This document shows, one piece after another, positions 22,079-34,257 of a DNA stretch of 64,000 nucleotides. Under the pieces are notes generated by a model. That model saw nothing but the letters and a program-made list of their open reading frames with translations. It had not been told where the DNA came from and searched no databases. A program made the position numbers and the translations under genes. How positions within the stretch are numbered: position 1 is the first letter of the stretch; each line of letters begins with the position of its first letter. Origin of the DNA: Galeopsis tetrahit (taxonomy: Eukaryota > Streptophyta > Magnoliopsida > Lamiales > Lamiaceae); NCBI GenBank assembly GCA_963675135.1, contig OY776121.1, positions 80,126,875-80,190,874 on the forward strand. The letters run 5' to 3'.

Positions 22079-23139
22079 TAAAATTTATTTAAACAAATCT
22101 TAATATCGATCATATAATAGTCTGTATTCTATTCATGTATTCAATTCATGTATTCTATTCATCTATGTATTAAAAAAATAAATAAATTCAAATTTGGTTG
22201 ATTGACTAATTTTAAAACAGGTGTGAAGAATTCAATTTTGACAGATTTTAATTATGGTCAATAAATTTATGACCATGGTTAAACAAATTTTATTGACATA
22301 AACTGACTCAATATTATATTTATGGTATTAACTTAAAAAATTATTAATAGATATTAATCGACTAATCATTACTAATTATATGTCAAATTAATTAATAAAA
22401 ATCAATTTTCACTTAATTGAAAATCAATTTTGAATTTTCTTATATTAAGTAAAATAGTTGACTAATGCACATGTCAATCACTATATATTAAAATTAGCAA
22501 AAATATGCAACAAAGTGACTATTGTCCAAGTGGATACAACAGTGTGATATAATTTTAGTATTACAACTTTTTTTTCGAAACCTTGTAACCAACTTTTTTT
22601 TATTCAGTAATTTTAGTATTACAATTTTTTTTAACTCAGTAATTTTAGTATTCAGTAATTTCAGCAACAAAATTACCACTTTTTAATAATAATAATTACC
22701 ACTTTTCAACAATAATAGTTACACTTTTCGGTAACAAAACTACCACTTTTCAATTACCATTTTTCAGTAAAAAAAATTCCATTTTTCAATAAAAAAAGAA
22801 CTACATTTTTCATTAACAAAATTACCACTTTTCAATAAGAAATAACTACACTTTTCTTTAATTTGAAAATCAAAAATTAAAACTACACATTTTAGTAACA
22901 AAATTACCAGTTTTCAATAAGATAGGACTACACCTTTCAATAACAAAATTACAACTTTTCAAAAATTTACTTAGTAACACACTTTAATTTGAAAATCAAG
23001 AACTAAAATCCCACCACTGAAAACTCGTTTGATTAGTCATATCATCAGAATCAAGTCCCCCAAATCATTACAACAACTTATTGTATACCAACCAAACCGA
23101 TCATCAATAAGCAAGTGGTTTATAAAGTCACATATGTAT
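22079..23139. other. AT-rich intergenic DNA with degenerate short repeats
   Basis: Between about 22540 and 22990 a loose unit of the form ACCACTTTTCAATAACAAAATT recurs many times with variation on the plus strand. No gene was recognised. Confidence 0.6.
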
Positions 23140-23228
23140 ATTCACAACCCTCTCTATATATATTCATCACAGAAAATAACTAAAACCTTGCAACTATAAT
23201 TATTTGTTTGACAGAAATTAATTGAAGA

Positions 23229-23330
23229 TGGGAGTAGAAAGAACATTTGATTGCATATCTGATCTTCTAAGCAGCACTAGAAAGAAGAAGAGTTAGCAGC
23301 CCAGAATCGTTGATCTCAAAGTCAGTCAGA
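23229..23330 (+). pseudogene. HIPP-like N-terminal gene fragment
   Basis: Translation from ATG 23229 reads MGVERTFDCISDLLSS followed by a Lys-rich run, a stop, then a segment resembling the start of a heavy-metal-associated (HMA) domain (IVDLKV..., with MDC in a shifted frame). This matches the N-terminus typical of heavy-metal-associated isoprenylated plant proteins as I know them. The metal-binding CxxC motif and the rest of the HMA domain are missing. A TATA-rich stretch and leader-like sequence precede it (about 23150-23225), so a promoter plus first exon may have been captured together. Family assignment is from memory, without a search. Confidence 0.5.
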
Positions 23331-23335
23331 ATGGA

Positions 23336-23581
23336 TTGTGTCAAGCTTTTGAATCAGTAAAGATGCTTCTAAATCCGGACGCTACCACCAATAATTCATC
23401 ATCTACCATGTCGGTGGCGACGTCGTGCAACAATTGTGGGTTGGAGGAGCCGCGGCTGCTCCACCAGGTCCGCCACCGCGAAGTCTTCCGCCGCCTGTAT
23501 ACATCATGCGTCCTCCGCCTCCATCCGCAATCCTTCTGTCGAAGACGAATCGATGGAGAAGAGGCTAGAGAGATAAATTAG
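23336..23581 (+). pseudogene. Cys-rich zinc-binding-like gene fragment
   Basis: An open frame of 81 codons fused directly to the HIPP-like fragment. From MSVATSCNNCG (ATG near 23408) it continues with LLHQVRHREVFRRL and SCVLRLHPQSFC. This resembles a small plant family with paired Cys and a conserved Arg/His-rich centre that I associate with putative RING/PHD-like proteins. The sequence after the Cys at SFC diverges and stops at TAG, so the C-terminal half is absent or frame-shifted. It is probably a second gene fragment joined to the first. Confidence 0.4.
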
Positions 23582-23609
23582 GGTTTCACAGATAAGGATA
23601 AGATAAATA

Positions 23610-23842
23610 CTCCCTCCGCCCGCCTATAAGTTTTCCATTTTACCATTTTGGTCCGTCCGTCTATAAGTTTCACATACCTTTTTTGGTAAGTATTTTTTCT
23701 TACACTTCACTTTACATCTTACTTTTTCTCTCTATGTCCCTCCTCTCTCAATCACATCACTTGTACTATATCTATTATTTAATCACTTTTCTTAATCCCT
23801 GTGCTAAAAAGTAACGTGAAACTTATAGACGGACAGAGGGAG
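23610..23842. mobile_element. Stowaway MITE
   Basis: It starts CTCCCTCCGCCCGCCTATAA and ends TTATAGACGGACAGAGGGAG as an inverted repeat, flanked by TA (23608-23609 and 23843-23844). 233 bp, non-coding. The same family, in inverse orientation, is at 43730-43963. Confidence 0.85.
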
Positions 23843-23844
23843 TA

Positions 23845-24659
23845 TATACTAAACTTGAATTGAGATATGTGGATCGGATGTGGATTAGAAGCGGGTCAGG
23901 GTCAAAATAGTGTACACCAAAATATGATTGGTGCACAGTGTGCATTTAAGAATTCCCCTTATAATTTATATGAGTAATATACATGTATAAATACATCCTC
24001 ACGTTTCACTTTTATATTTTATGTTAAGTATTCGATTTTTATGTGTATTAAATAAAATACATATTAAAATAGAGGTCTATAATCAACCATATAAAATGAA
24101 ATTGCAAATATATTAAGTACAGGAGAAATTATAATTAACAAAATAATATATTGCCACTTTGCCCTACTAAATTCTAGATTCTAATTTTATCTCTCAACTT
24201 TTATTTTTTTGTGATAATATATTATTAATCATGAACATAAACAATTAATAAGCAAATTAAACAGACCAGAAAAGCCTTCCTAAATCGACTCAAACGCTTT
24301 TTCTAGATGATTACATTTACTACTCCATCTTATTCACTTATTAATTAATTTCACCGTCGGATTAGTACTTGTGTGGGATTTAGCCTCATTGGCTATTTTT
24401 CTAGATGATTACATTTACACACCACAAAAAATTGTACTCACTCAAAAAGTATAGCCCTGTTTTTTCTTCAATTGGATTAAAAATATGTTCATTAGTCTAA
24501 TTTTTTTTATAACTTTATTCTGATTAATTTTGAGACTAATATTCACTTTTACAGAAAGGAGGAATTGATTTTGAGACTAATATTCATCAATCGAAAAATA
24601 AATACGTGTATCAAATTACAAGATGAAAGATTTGAGATTTTTTATAATAATCATTAAGG
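23845..24659. other. AT-rich intergenic DNA
   Basis: No gene. A 23-bp direct repeat containing TTTTTCTAGATGATTACATT occurs at about 24298 and 24396. Confidence 0.6.
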
Positions 24660-24664
24660 TTGTG

Positions 24665-24916
24665 TGTTTGAATGTATAATTTCAGCTTAGATTGCAAAGA
24701 GTGTTATGTACACTATATATAGAGGCTTTGTTTTCTAGAGCATTCTATCTAACAACTTGTTGTTATATAACAACTATACTAACTACCTTTCTTCTAACTA
24801 TCTAATAAGAGTTGTGCATGGATTATGATCCTATGCATGCTACTGCTCATTACGCATACGGGTTTGCATGGGTTATGATCCCATGCTTACTGCTCTACTC
24901 TACTGTATACTCAACA
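24665..24916 (-). repeat. 3' LTR of the Copia element
   Basis: On the plus strand it starts TGTTTGAATG and ends ACTCAACA. A G-rich polypurine-like tract (reverse complement of CGCCCCCGAAGAAAA) abuts it at 24917-24931. Confidence 0.85.
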
Positions 24917-24942
24917 CGCCCCCGAAGAAAATGGACCACGAT

Positions 24943-27900
24943 TTAAGTAAGATTTAGCCACGCACTTAGTCTAGCGAATCGAGTTGGGGCAAGAGGCTTC
25001 GTTAGTAGGTCAGCAGGTTGATCTTCTGAAGAAATGTATCGGATGTCAAGTGTATTGCTTTTGACCTTTTCCCGTAAGAAGTGAACATCTACTTCAATAT
25101 GTTTGGTACGAGAGTGAAACGCCGGGCTGTATGCAAGAGTGATTGCACCTTGATTATCACACCACAAGAGAGCTGGTGTGGAAATGGGAATGCATAGCTC
25201 CTTGCATAAGCTGGAAATCCAAAGAATGTCTGTTGTAGCCAATGCCAAGGCTCTGTACTCCGCCTCAGTGCTGCTCCTAGCCACCACATTTTATTTCCTA
25301 GAACTCCACGAAATTAAATTCTGGCCAAGGGTTATGCAGAAGCCAGAAGTACTCCTCCTATCATCCAAGCTTGAAAAAGAGATACCATGAGAAATAGAGC
25401 CCTTAAGGTGCCTAAGAACCCTTTTGCAAGCCTTCCAATGGTTTTGTGTCGGATTTTGCAAGAACTGGGAAAGTTTGTTGACAGTAAATGAAATGTCAGG
25501 CCTGGTGAGGGTTAGATATTGGAGGGCTCCAATGATGCTTCGAAAAAGGGTGGGATTGTCAAATGGAGGGTTGTCTGTGGAGTGGAGTTGGGTTGAGTGG
25601 CAGAGGGGAGTAGAGCAGGGTTTTGATGAAGCAAGATTGGCTTTGGTTATAAGATCCGTGGTATATTTGGACTGGGAGAGTTTAATAGAGGTGGAAGTGA
25701 CATGAGCCTCAATGCCCAGAAAGTAGTTAATTTCTCCAAGGTGTTTTAGAGAAAATTCAGAGTGAAGTTTGTCAATGAGAGTTTGGACCAATGATGTATC
25801 ATCTCCTGTAATGAGGATATCATCTACATAAACTAGAAGCAATGTAGTTTTTCCATGTGAAGCTCTGTGGAACAAACAATGATCAGAAGTAGAGCGAGTG
25901 AAGCCTTGGCTGATCAAGAATGCTTTGAGAGTATCATACCAAGCTTTGGGAGCTTGTTTCAGGCCATAAAGAGCTTTTCGAAGTCGACACACATGAGATG
26001 GATACTGATCATTTGAAAACCCCTCAGGTTGAGCAACATAAACAGTTTCATGCAAAGATCCTTTGAGGAAAGCATTATTGATATCCATCTGTTGAATGGA
26101 CCACCCCTTTGATACAACAAGTGTAAATACAATGCGCAATGTGACTGGCTTAATGACAGGGCTAAATGTATTGAAGTAGTCAACCCCAGCCAGCTGCTGA
26201 AAACCTCTAGCTACAAGTTGTGCTTTGTATCTTTCAACTGTGCCATCTTTTTTATACTTAACCCGGAATAACCATTTTGTAGTTATAGGGTGAATGGTTG
26301 GTGAAGGAGCCACCAGATCCCAAGTACCATTCTGAATAAGTGCATCATATTCTAACTGCATAGCCTGCTTCCACTTGATATCAAGAATAACTTCAGAGAC
26401 TGAATTAGGTTCAGGGATTGGAGCTGTGGTGAGGAAGGCTTTTGGTTTGAAAATACCAGATTTGGATCTTGTTTGCATTGCATGAGATGGAGGGGGTGGT
26501 GCATCAAAGGGAGGGGCAGAGGGTGAAGATGAGTGTGGAGAAAAGGTGGGAGTGGGAAGTTTGTATCTGGTAGAAGATGATGAGGTTGAAACTTCATCAG
26601 ATTGAGCTAGAGATGGGAGGGTATTTGAGTGATTGGTATCAATGGGAGATGGAGGTAATAGGTATCTGAATGATGAGTTGGATGATAAGATAGGAGTGAC
26701 AGAAGTTGTATGATCTGGAGAAGGTGGGGAGACTGGTAATTGGGTAGAGAATTTATGAACTGGAGTGATGGAGGTGAGATTCTGAGGTGTGTAAGTTGGG
26801 AATTCAGATTCATTGAATTGGACTGAAGCTGAAATATAAGTTTTGCCAGAGGAGTGAAGACAGATATAGCCCTTGTGATTAGGACTATACCCCAAGAAAA
26901 TGCATTTTGAACTTCAAAATTGAAGCTTTGAAGAGTTGTATGGTCTGAGAAATGGGAAGCAAGCACACCCAAATACCCTTAGTGAGTGATAGTCAGGAGG
27001 CTTGGTATAGAGTTTTTCAAAGGGGGATGTATGGTGTAGGATTGGTGTAGGGAGCAAGTTGATTAAGTAAGCAGATGTGGAGAAAGCATGCCACCAGAAA
27101 TGCATAGAAAGATTGGAGTTAGCAAGCATAGCAAGACCAAGTTCAGTCACATGTTGGTGCTTTCTTTCAACTAGCCCATTTTGTTGGTGAGTGTATGCAC
27201 ATGACAGATGAATTTGCACACCAAGAGGCCTTACCAGATTATCCACAAGCAAAAATTCAGTTCCCATATCATGTTGAAGTACTTTGACCTTTACACCAAA
27301 CAATCTTTCCACTGTGATCATAAACAGATGAAAAATCCCAACAACCTCAGACTTAGCTCTTAAGGGGAACACCCAAACAAATCTTGTGAAATCATCTACA
27401 ATGGACAGAAAGTATTTATAACCATCAATGGACACACAAGAAGCAGGCCCCCACACATCCATATGCAACAGCTCAAAAGAAGTAGTAGAATGATGCTCAA
27501 CAGAATTGAAGTGTTTAAGATGCATCTTGCCAAGTTTACATTCATCAAAAAATGTGTTAACATCATTATTGCAAGCAATATTCAGTTTCCTCAGTACTGT
27601 AGATAGAGTGGTGTTGCCAGGATGGCCTAGTCTACAATGCCATAGTCTCCAACTATTGCAGCTAGACCTATCTTTATTTACAACATCAGCAGAAATGTTA
27701 TTTTTGAGCCTAAGTACATTATTGCAAACTTTGGATGAAGGACTCCTCAAACAGCCACCAGCAGCACCAAAGTTGAGAACATAAAGACCATCTTTAAGCT
27801 CCCCTCTCAATAGAATCTTGTGAGTAGTCAGATCCTTAACAAAACAACAGTCAGCAAGAAACTCAATCACAGCATCATTATCCTTGAGAAACTGAGAAAT

Positions 27901-29133
27901 GCTCATAAGGTTTTTAGTGATTGCAGGCACATGTAGAACATTATCCATTACTACCGACCTAGTCTTATCACTTGTAGGCATAGAGAAATAACCAGTGTGT
28001 GATATAGGTATAGCATCACCATTACCAACAACTAAAGAATCCATACCTTGATATGGAGTATTGATGTGAAGGTTGGATAGTTGTGAGGTGACATGATGTG
28101 TAGCCCCACTGTCAATGTACCAAGGAGAAGAAGTGGAAGTGGATGCATGAGAGTTGGATGAAGAAGCACCTGAATCCAATGAGCCAGTGAGAGCTGAAGA
28201 GTAAGATGTGTAGGATGCAGGATAAACTTGATGTGGAGATGCAGTAGTATGTTGATGCTGAGCAAAGTTGGCCTGGAATGGAGTAGTCAAGGGAGGGCGA
28301 GGAGATGGCCGAGAGTTCTCAAGTCCATGGAAGTTTTGATCAAACCTCTTAAAACACTTGGCAGCTACATGATAATTTCTGCCACACAATTGGCAAACAA
28401 TCCTAGGTTTGGAGAAGACCTTACCCTTGCCATGAGGTTTTCCAGAAGTATGTCCTCTAGTGACAACATTAGCAGATGGTTGAGCTGGAGAAGCAATGTG
28501 TCCACCAACTAGATTCTGTGAATGAGCATTATGACTTAGGAGCCTCATCTCATAAGCCTGCAGCATAGATTGAACCTCTGGAATCGAAGGAATGGTTCCC
28601 CTGGTGGTTAGGGAGACAACAATTGCATCAAACTCAACACCAAGGCCTCTTAGAATATACAGTACCAATTCAGCATCACTGACATCTTGACCAGCATGAT
28701 GAAGACTGTCTCTAATTGCACGCATCTTCAGAATAAACGCATCGATGCTTAGGTCATTTTTCCTTAAGGTCTGAAGCTGCCGCCTTAGTATCATTGCCTT
28801 TGCACTTGATTGTGACTGGAATAAGGACTCAAATGCTTGCCATAACTGAAACGAGTGTTCACATCGACTCACATGCCCTAGCATTGAATCAGAAACAGAG
28901 CTAAGAAGCCAGCTGAGTAAGAATTGATCCCTTCGTTGCCACGAAACTGAATCCGATGTAGAGGTAGTTGGATTCGGTGGAACGATAGTGCAAAGAAGGA
29001 CATCATCAAAGCAGTGTGCTCGAACAGATGCAAGTACTTGATTACGCCAGAACGGATAATTATCATTATCAAGGAGAATCGAAAGAGTGATGAATCTGGG
29101 AAGAGTTGTAGGATTGGTAGATGATGTAGTCAT
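24943..29133 (-). pseudogene. Copia Gag-Pol polyprotein with two stops
   Basis: One frame of about 1396 codons read from 29133 downward, interrupted by TGA at 26914-26916 and TAA at 25288-25290. Both stops are in frame with intact sequence beyond. Domains in order: gag (UBN2-like), CCHC knuckle CQLCGRNYHVAAKC, protease WYIDSGATHH, integrase with HCRLGHPG and the HMDVWGP / QHDMGTEF / NGLVERK regions, reverse transcriptase LLVYVDDILITG, and RNase H with STEAEYRALA and LLTKPL. The first stop falls after integrase and the second inside RNase H. The start ATG lies about 230 bp inside the LTR-PBS end. Confidence 0.9.
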
Positions 29134-29348
29134 GATAGAAACAGAGTATAGCGGAAGAAGTAAGGATCGTGAAGCTGAAGAAAAAAAACGGTTATTGTAT
29201 GAACAAAACGGTTACTGTTCATACAATCGGATGAAGATAAGCATGAGAGTCTGAAGAATCAAAGAGCAGATGAAGATGAATAAGAAACGAAAGGCAGAAG
29301 GAAGGTGAAATGAACTTGCAAAATCAAACACAAACCATGAGAAAACCT

Positions 29349-29363
29349 GCTCTCATGATACCA
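29349..29363 (-). promoter_or_regulatory. Primer binding site of the Copia element
   Basis: On the minus strand TGGTATCATGAGAGC directly follows the LTR. It resembles the initiator tRNA-Met complement (TGGTATCAGAGC) with a three-base insertion. Confidence 0.6.
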
Positions 29364-29611
29364 TGTTTGAATGTATAATTTCAGCTTAGATTGCAAAGAG
29401 TGTTATGTACACTATATATAGAGGCTTTGTTTTCTAGAACCTTCTATCTAACAACTTGTAACAACTTGTTGTTATATAACAACTATACTAACTACCTTTC
29501 TTCTAACTATCTAATAAGAGTTGTGCTATGCATGCTACTGCTCATTACGCATGAGGGTTTGCATGGGTTATGATCCCATGCTTACCGCTCTACTCTACTG
29601 TATACTCAACA
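29364..29611 (-). repeat. 5' LTR of the Copia element
   Basis: 248 bp, paired with 24665-24916. It differs in a 10-bp duplication around AACAACTTGT and loss of part of a GCATGGATTATGATC block. Confidence 0.85.
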
Positions 29612-29616
29612 TTGTG

Positions 29617-29970
29617 ATTAAATTAATATTGAGATTAAAGGTAATTTATAATAATCATAGAAAATTAACCCTATTTTTTTTTTAATAACCACAAATTTTA
29701 ATGTGGGCCTGTATGTGTAATGCGGTTGCTAGTTCGTGGTTTATTCTGTTTCAAGGAATGAGATTGTATTACAAGACCACCTCCTCTTGAAGAATAAAAA
29801 ATATTTCAATATCTCCCTATTTTAATTTTCATAAAATTTATGGAAAAAGATATATATGAAAAGAATAAAATATTTCCATATTTCTCAAAGTTTATGGAAA
29901 AAGATACATATGGAAAGAAGATAATTTTTCTATATCTCCATATTTTCCATAAAAAATTCGGTCTCTCCTT
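29617..29970. other. Upstream flank of the F-box gene
   Basis: AT-rich. Between about 29838 and 29960 a unit around TTTATGGAAAAAGATA recurs imperfectly. No element ends were recognised. Confidence 0.5.
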
Positions 29971-29980
29971 ACTATATATA
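29971..29980 (+). promoter_or_regulatory. Probable TATA box of the F-box gene
   Basis: ACTATATATA lies about 30 bp before a leader-like, less AT-rich stretch that ends in a splice donor at 30119/30120. This is inferred from position; no transcript data. Confidence 0.45.
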
Positions 29981-30119
29981 CGACCTGTGCTACAAAATCA
30001 AATCAACAAAAGAGAAAAATTAATTTTTCCTTGAAAGTCTTTCCATTGATCAACGGATTAGGGCTTGGGGAATACTTGAGAAGATAATTGAATTAAAGCA
30101 ATCACTATCTAATTCAGAG

Positions 30120-30896
30120 GTAAATGCGTAATTTCTTAATTTCACATTTTAATGAATTTACTTATTTTATCTTATATTCATTACATGAATTGTTAATCAA
30201 AATATAAATAATTCGTATTTAAATTACGTTTCCAATAGATCCATCACATGTCTTATGAATTGAATTCCCAATACATTATGCATAGGGTAAGATTTTTTAA
30301 TAAATGAAAACTTATTATTTCTATATACCCCATATTAATTAATTGGCTAACGTGGTAAAATAATATGTAAAAGTTTCTTTTTTTTTTTTTGAATATTTTC
30401 CTACTTGTATATATATTATAGAGTAAAATGTTTGTAATGATTTGGGAAGGGAAGCTGTAGATTCCGAAAAGTTAAAAAAAAAAATTACTAATTCTGTATA
30501 CTAAATAATTTAATTAGATTTGTTTCACATATGTAAATTTCCTTTTCTGGATCACCTTCGTTTATATTATTATAAAAACTTATAGAAATAATAGGAGTAA
30601 TATTTATCCCGAGCTCGCTCCTTTTCCTTTTTTAAACATTAGTATTACACATGTTCGTGATAATTGTATTAACATAATTACTAATATTAGGATAAATCAA
30701 GTAAGTTGTAATAAAAAAGGGAAGAATTAATCGATTAGGGCATTAGTATTATATAAAAAGAAATAAAAGATATGTTGTGTTGTACGTTAATTGTTAATCC
30801 ATGGAGCCGCAGGGGTCTCTTCTTTTATACTGTATATATTAGTATGAATTTAATTTCTTTTATGTTATTAAATTATTTCTCTTTTGTTTTGAATAG
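30120..30896 (+). other. Putative 5'UTR intron of the F-box gene
   Basis: The donor CAGAG|GTAAAT (30119/30120) and acceptor TTTTGAATAG|TCATT (30896/30897) bound an AT-rich 777-bp stretch with no coding signal. The ATG follows 25 bp after the acceptor. Leading introns in plant 5'UTRs often raise expression; whether this one is used is inference. Confidence 0.45.
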
Positions 30897-30921
30897 TCAT
30901 TGCTGAAAAAGAAAAATAGGC

Positions 30922-32091
30922 ATGGGTGAATTGGCATATCTCCCGGAAGGAGTTGTTGATCTTATAATATCAAAATTATTTGATCAAGACCGATATAATT
31001 TTAGATTGGTATGTCGATCTTGGAAGGCTGCGGCTGCATTTACACCATATCCGATCAGTGCTCCTTGCCTCATACATTACGATAGAAAAAAATGGGGATT
31101 TTTTCAATACAATAGTTTCTTCTACAGAAGCTTTCCAGAATTTCACAACGACGACGCTAAAATATTATGCTGCAAATACGGATGGCTACTTATGGATACT
31201 TGTAAACAAGGCCTTTTTTTCTTTAATCCTTTTAATCGACATACTGAACCTATAGTATATCTAAACATGTGGCAAATGTATCCGTACGCATCGATCCATT
31301 TTTTTCATCCGCCAACTTCCCAAGATTGTTTTATTATCGGAATCGCAGCAGGATTTGACGTTGAAGATGGCGTCATGGTTGATATACTTAGATACGGTGA
31401 CAAGGAGTGGGACCGCGTCACATACCATAGTGAGCATGAGTTTTTAGTGTCAAATTGTGCTTCGATTTTACACCATGGACTAATATACTTTGTGGGCGCG
31501 ACTGGGGAAGTTGCCACTTTAGATATTGAACATCACGCATGGACGGTTCATCCCAAAAGTCTTGAATTTCATGAACTTCAAGATCAACAAATTACAAGAC
31601 AGTTCTTGCTCAAAATCAACGGAGATACAACTGATACCATATATGCTGTGTTTATGATATATACAAGTGAAACGCGGGAAACGTCGATGAATGTGTTTAG
31701 ACTCTTGGAGCCGGTGATGAAGTGGGAGAGGATTCAAGACTTGGGAAACAATATGTTGTACCTGAGTCTTTCGTCCTCATTTGGACTTGTGGCTAAGCCC
31801 AAAATCATGGCCAACACAATTTGTTTTCCCATATTTGATTCTGATGATAATCTCTTTTTTTACTCTCTCAAAACTAAAAAATATCAATCTTTTGACGGAC
31901 GTTACTCCTTTGATAATTTCAATGGTTTGATCAAATTGTTTTCCGGAGTCACTTGGATAACTCCTATACCTACTCAACAACTCACAACAAATTCGGTATG
32001 GTATTCAGACAATGATGAAGAGGAAGAAGACAGTGATGAAGAAGAGGAAGACAGTAACGAGGAGGAAGATAGTGATGAGGAGGATCAATGA
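30922..32091 (+). CDS. F-box protein with DUF295 (KIB-like) domain
   Basis: 389 residues, intact. The N-terminal F-box (about residues 5-40: LAYLPEGVVDLIISKL..RLVCRSWKAAA) should bind a SKP1-type adaptor in an SCF ubiquitin ligase. The rest, with FFNPFNRHTEPI, LDIEHHAW and VFRLLEPVMKWERIQDLG, matches the DUF295 region of plant F-box proteins, predicted to form a beta-propeller for substrate recognition. The C-terminus is an acidic tail of Asp/Glu/Ser repeats (about residues 355-389). The start is the first ATG after the proposed leader intron and fits the family start. The substrate is unknown. CACTA-1 is inserted 1.18 kb downstream, and a truncated copy of this gene's 3' part lies at 58117-60402. 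Confidence 0.85.
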   Translation: MGELAYLPEGVVDLIISKLFDQDRYNFRLVCRSWKAAAAFTPYPISAPCLIHYDRKKWGFFQYNSFFYRSFPEFHNDDAKILCCKYGWLLMDTCKQGLFFFNPFNRHTEPIVYLNMWQMYPYASIHFFHPPTSQDCFIIGIAAGFDVEDGVMVDILRYGDKEWDRVTYHSEHEFLVSNCASILHHGLIYFVGATGEVATLDIEHHAWTVHPKSLEFHELQDQQITRQFLLKINGDTTDTIYAVFMIYTSETRETSMNVFRLLEPVMKWERIQDLGNNMLYLSLSSSFGLVAKPKIMANTICFPIFDSDDNLFFYSLKTKKYQSFDGRYSFDNFNGLIKLFSGVTWITPIPTQQLTTNSVWYSDNDEEEEDSDEEEEDSNEEEDSDEEDQ

Positions 32092-33273
32092 TGGGAAAAC
32101 CAAATGACTTATTCAGATTTGTTGATCAAATAGATGTCAATTTAACTTGTTTATGTTTAAATTTAGGTGCATGTAATTCTTCTATACTCATATAAGTTTC
32201 TATCAATTTATTTAAGTTTCAATTAGTTTCTAAACACGGTTGCTTGTTGGTGGCATTTTTTTTTCTTAGTCTTGTGGTCCAATAACTGTCCAACGGGTGA
32301 ATATTTATCCTGAAAGGATCAACTAGCTAAATAATATTGTGCTATAAATTAAAATAATACGCGGTGAAATTGAAATAATAAGGTTACAACTTACAATTGA
32401 GGGATAAAATAATACAAACATTAATATAGTACAATTGCAACGGAAGGAAAACAATAACATAAAATGATAAAAACATTACGATACAATAACATACTATTAC
32501 ATACTATTACAATCTAAATATCCGTTGTAATATTATGTTGAATTTTCAATTTTTATTTGCATGAATATTTATCAATTTTACATATTTTCTAATTTTAATC
32601 AAAATTTAAATGTAAAATAAAAATTACTAACATGTTACTAAGTTTATACCAAAATAAAATTACAAATGGATAATAATTATAGAATATTATAGCAAAATAA
32701 AAAAAATTAAAATGAATATTGTGGAATATTCTTGTTAAAAGTAGTATTGATTAACGTGAGTAAAGTGTTACCTAGTATCAACTGTATCCAACACATTCAT
32801 ATTCGATCAGTAAATTGAAAGTGTGATTTTTTTACAATGTTCAAAATTTTGGTTAATTTTAGAACGAAGTAATTTTTTTAAAAATAACATTTAACCCTGT
32901 TGTGTATGAATTTATCAATCACGATTCCCTCTCCCAGAGAATTATTTATTTTATTTTATTACATTGTAATTTTTTTTATTTAATCTGAACCTTTTTTAGT
33001 TTCAGCTTCGCCATTAGAATTAAAGTATCCCGGGGAGTGCATTTCTTAATTAAAATGTGTATTAATTTGAAAATCAATGTTGTCGAGAGAAAAGTTAGAA
33101 AAAAAAGTTGACAAACGGAGGACATGCGTCCTCTCTCCTTTTTTTTTTTGGTCATTTGTTTGTGAATTTTGAAGAGTAATAAATTCGTATATAATAAAAG
33201 GGTTGGTTTTTGTGTAAACTCTCTTTTTCTTTTTCTTTTTTTTTTTGGTAATTTTTTTTTAGTGTTGCATTTT
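32092..33273. other. Downstream flank of the F-box gene
   Basis: 3'UTR and AT-rich intergenic sequence. It is duplicated, with small indels, at 58938-60131. TTT at 33271-33273 is the left target duplication of CACTA-1. Confidence 0.8.
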
Positions 33274-33297
33274 CACTACAAAAAAAACGCGTTTTAG

Positions 33298-33665
33298 AGA
33301 CGGATTTATCGACGGAATATCCGTCGCCCGCCGAGGTTACCGACGGAAAGTTGCCCGTCTCCTTTGTCGGAGTCGCCATTTTTTTCCGACAGATTTTTGA
33401 ATTCCGTCGGTATTTCCGACGGAAATGCCGAGGGAAAATGTCCGTCATCTTTTTCCGACGGAATGTCCGTCGGTATTCCGGACAACCCGTTTAACAAACC
33501 GGGTCAACATTCCGTCGGAAAGAATAAATTAAAATAATTATAAAAGAAATTAGTTGCCGTCGGAAATGCCGTCGGAAACCCGACTGAATTAATTTTGAAT
33601 AAATTGATTTCGAAATTCACATATCGACGGAATATCCGTCGGCATTTTACCGACGGAATATCCGT
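33298..33665. repeat. CACTA-1 left subterminal CCGACGGA cluster
   Basis: More than a dozen copies of TCCGTCGG/CCGACGGA and variants, in both orientations. In En/Spm elements such subterminal repeats are binding sites for the TNPA-type protein; the family-specific motif here is read directly from the sequence. Confidence 0.8.
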
Positions 33666-34119
33666 CACTAAAACAAAATAGTAATAAAAAAAAATGGGTG
33701 GCCGGGGAGGCCCCGACCAGAATTACATTTTCCGACCAGAATTTCAGTTGGTCTGAAGCAATGGATGATGATGAACAATGGAGGATAACAGTGAAAAATA
33801 TTATGGTAAGAAAAAGTGCAACGGAATGTGAAGAAATTGCCATTGTTTTGCTTACAAAAAGTATTCATTGCCAATCTTCAAAATGTATTCATTAATCAAA
33901 TCAAATCAACACTAGTAATTAATTAATCATCATCATCATCTAGTACTTCCAGAAACTGACGGTGGCTTCGTCTTCTTCCAGTCTCCGGCGAAGGGCGGCG
34001 ACTTCATCTACTTCAAGGAAACAACCAAAAAATTAAAAAAAAAATCGATCTTGAAGTTCAAAAATTTTCAATCTAAACTCAAAATCACTTACGTCGGAGT
34101 TGGAGTCGTAGTCGCCCAC

Positions 34120-34257
34120 TTATTCAAACGCCGGAGAAGCAAGAATGGAGACGATTGTAGAAGAAGGAGACGGTTGTGGCTGAACGGCGTCGACGAGGCA
34201 GTGGAAGCGGAAGGTCGGCCGGAGGAAATCAGCCGGAGGAGATTGGGCGGCGGCCAT
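34120..34257 (-). other. Possible captured small transcript in CACTA-1
   Basis: A GC-rich patch (about 33940-34330) unlike its surroundings. On the minus strand a CT-rich leader precedes ATG 34257, which opens a 45-codon frame starting MAAAQSPPADFLRPTF. Shortly after comes a GTAAGT donor-like site (near 34093) and a downstream frame ending LRRRLEEDEATVSFWKY (about 33945-34013). It looks like a piece of a host gene with an intron, but I do not recognise it. A CCGACGGA cluster lies just upstream. Confidence 0.3.

Larger units (their letters stand above)
24665..29611 (-). mobile_element. Copia LTR retrotransposon (decayed)
   Basis: A 4947-bp element in reverse orientation, with short LTRs and a 5-bp target duplication TTGTG (24660-24664 and 29612-29616). 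The order on the minus strand is LTR (29364-29611), PBS, gag-pol, purine-rich tract next to 24917, LTR (24665-24916). Short LTRs and a single gag-pol frame fit the smaller Copia lineages (Ale-like is my guess). The LTRs differ by several indels and substitutions and the polyprotein has two nonsense codons, so it is older than Sirevirus-1. Confidence 0.9.
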
